Assembly: GCA_964546565.1 (NCBI GenBank)
Contig: CAZJKC010000045.1
Location: forward strand, 1 to 13,539
Source of the DNA: CAG-826 sp964546565
GTDB lineage: Bacteria > Bacillota_I > Bacilli_A > RFN20 > CAG-826
Direction of reading: 5' to 3'
Length of the DNA stretch: 13,539 nt
Shown: positions 13,538 to 13,539 of the stretch, piece after piece
How the letters are laid out: every line of letters begins with the position of its first letter
How positions within the stretch are numbered: position 1 is the first letter of the stretch
Program-made: the position numbers and the translations under genes
The notes under the pieces: generated by a model
The model's input: only the letters and a program-made list of their open reading frames with translations
Databases searched by the model: none
What the model was told of the DNA's origin: nothing

Positions 13538-13539
13538 TT

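Overview
The window looks like a chromosomal segment of an anaerobic, AT-rich, low-GC Gram-positive bacterium (Bacilli, Erysipelotrichia or a mollicute-related gut lineage). The grounds are the overall base composition, the strong AGGAGG-type ribosome binding sites, TTGACA/TATAAT-like promoters, U-tract hairpin terminators, an oxygen-sensitive class III ribonucleotide reductase, a SleL/YaaH-type LysM-glycoside hydrolase and a YozG-like HTH regulator. TGA is used as a stop (HTH gene), so the standard bacterial code applies.

Positions 1-1980: a minus-strand DUF4143-type AAA ATPase is broken by one in-frame TAA exactly in its conserved TGSNS motif. It keeps its ribosome binding site and terminator. 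Upstream of it lies a minus-strand tRNA-Gly(CCC) with its own promoter and terminator, and two unusual bases in the T arm.

Positions 1981-5800: minus-strand nucleotide metabolism. nrdD and nrdG (anaerobic ribonucleotide reductase and its radical-SAM activase) overlap by 8 bases. They are read from a good promoter through a leader of about 100 nt containing duplicated elements able to hide or expose the nrdD ribosome binding site. tdk (thymidine kinase) follows upstream with a UUCG-loop terminator. Together they supply dNTPs: anaerobic reduction of ribonucleotides and salvage of thymidine.

Positions 5804-9183: a plus-strand LysM-LysM-GH18 protein starting at TTG, divergent from tdk. It converges on a minus-strand alpha/beta hydrolase (DUF2974/Mbeg1-like), which is preceded on the same strand by a TIR-domain protein with an unrecognised C-terminal half.

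Positions 9184-9940: about 750 bases without an intact gene. They hold a possible decayed minus-strand gene tail with a terminator, and inverted repeats close to the next gene.

Positions 9941-13539: a compact module with the layout of a type II restriction-modification system. An unrecognised 384-residue plus-strand protein (the candidate nuclease, by position only) converges on a large beta-class, probably N4-cytosine, DNA methyltransferase. The methyltransferase is translationally coupled to a small XRE-type regulator, whose promoter carries an inverted repeat over its -35 box. With the nearby TIR gene this makes the right-hand third a plausible small defence region. The unrecognised protein, the long N-terminal half of the methyltransferase and the nrdD leader are the least explained parts.
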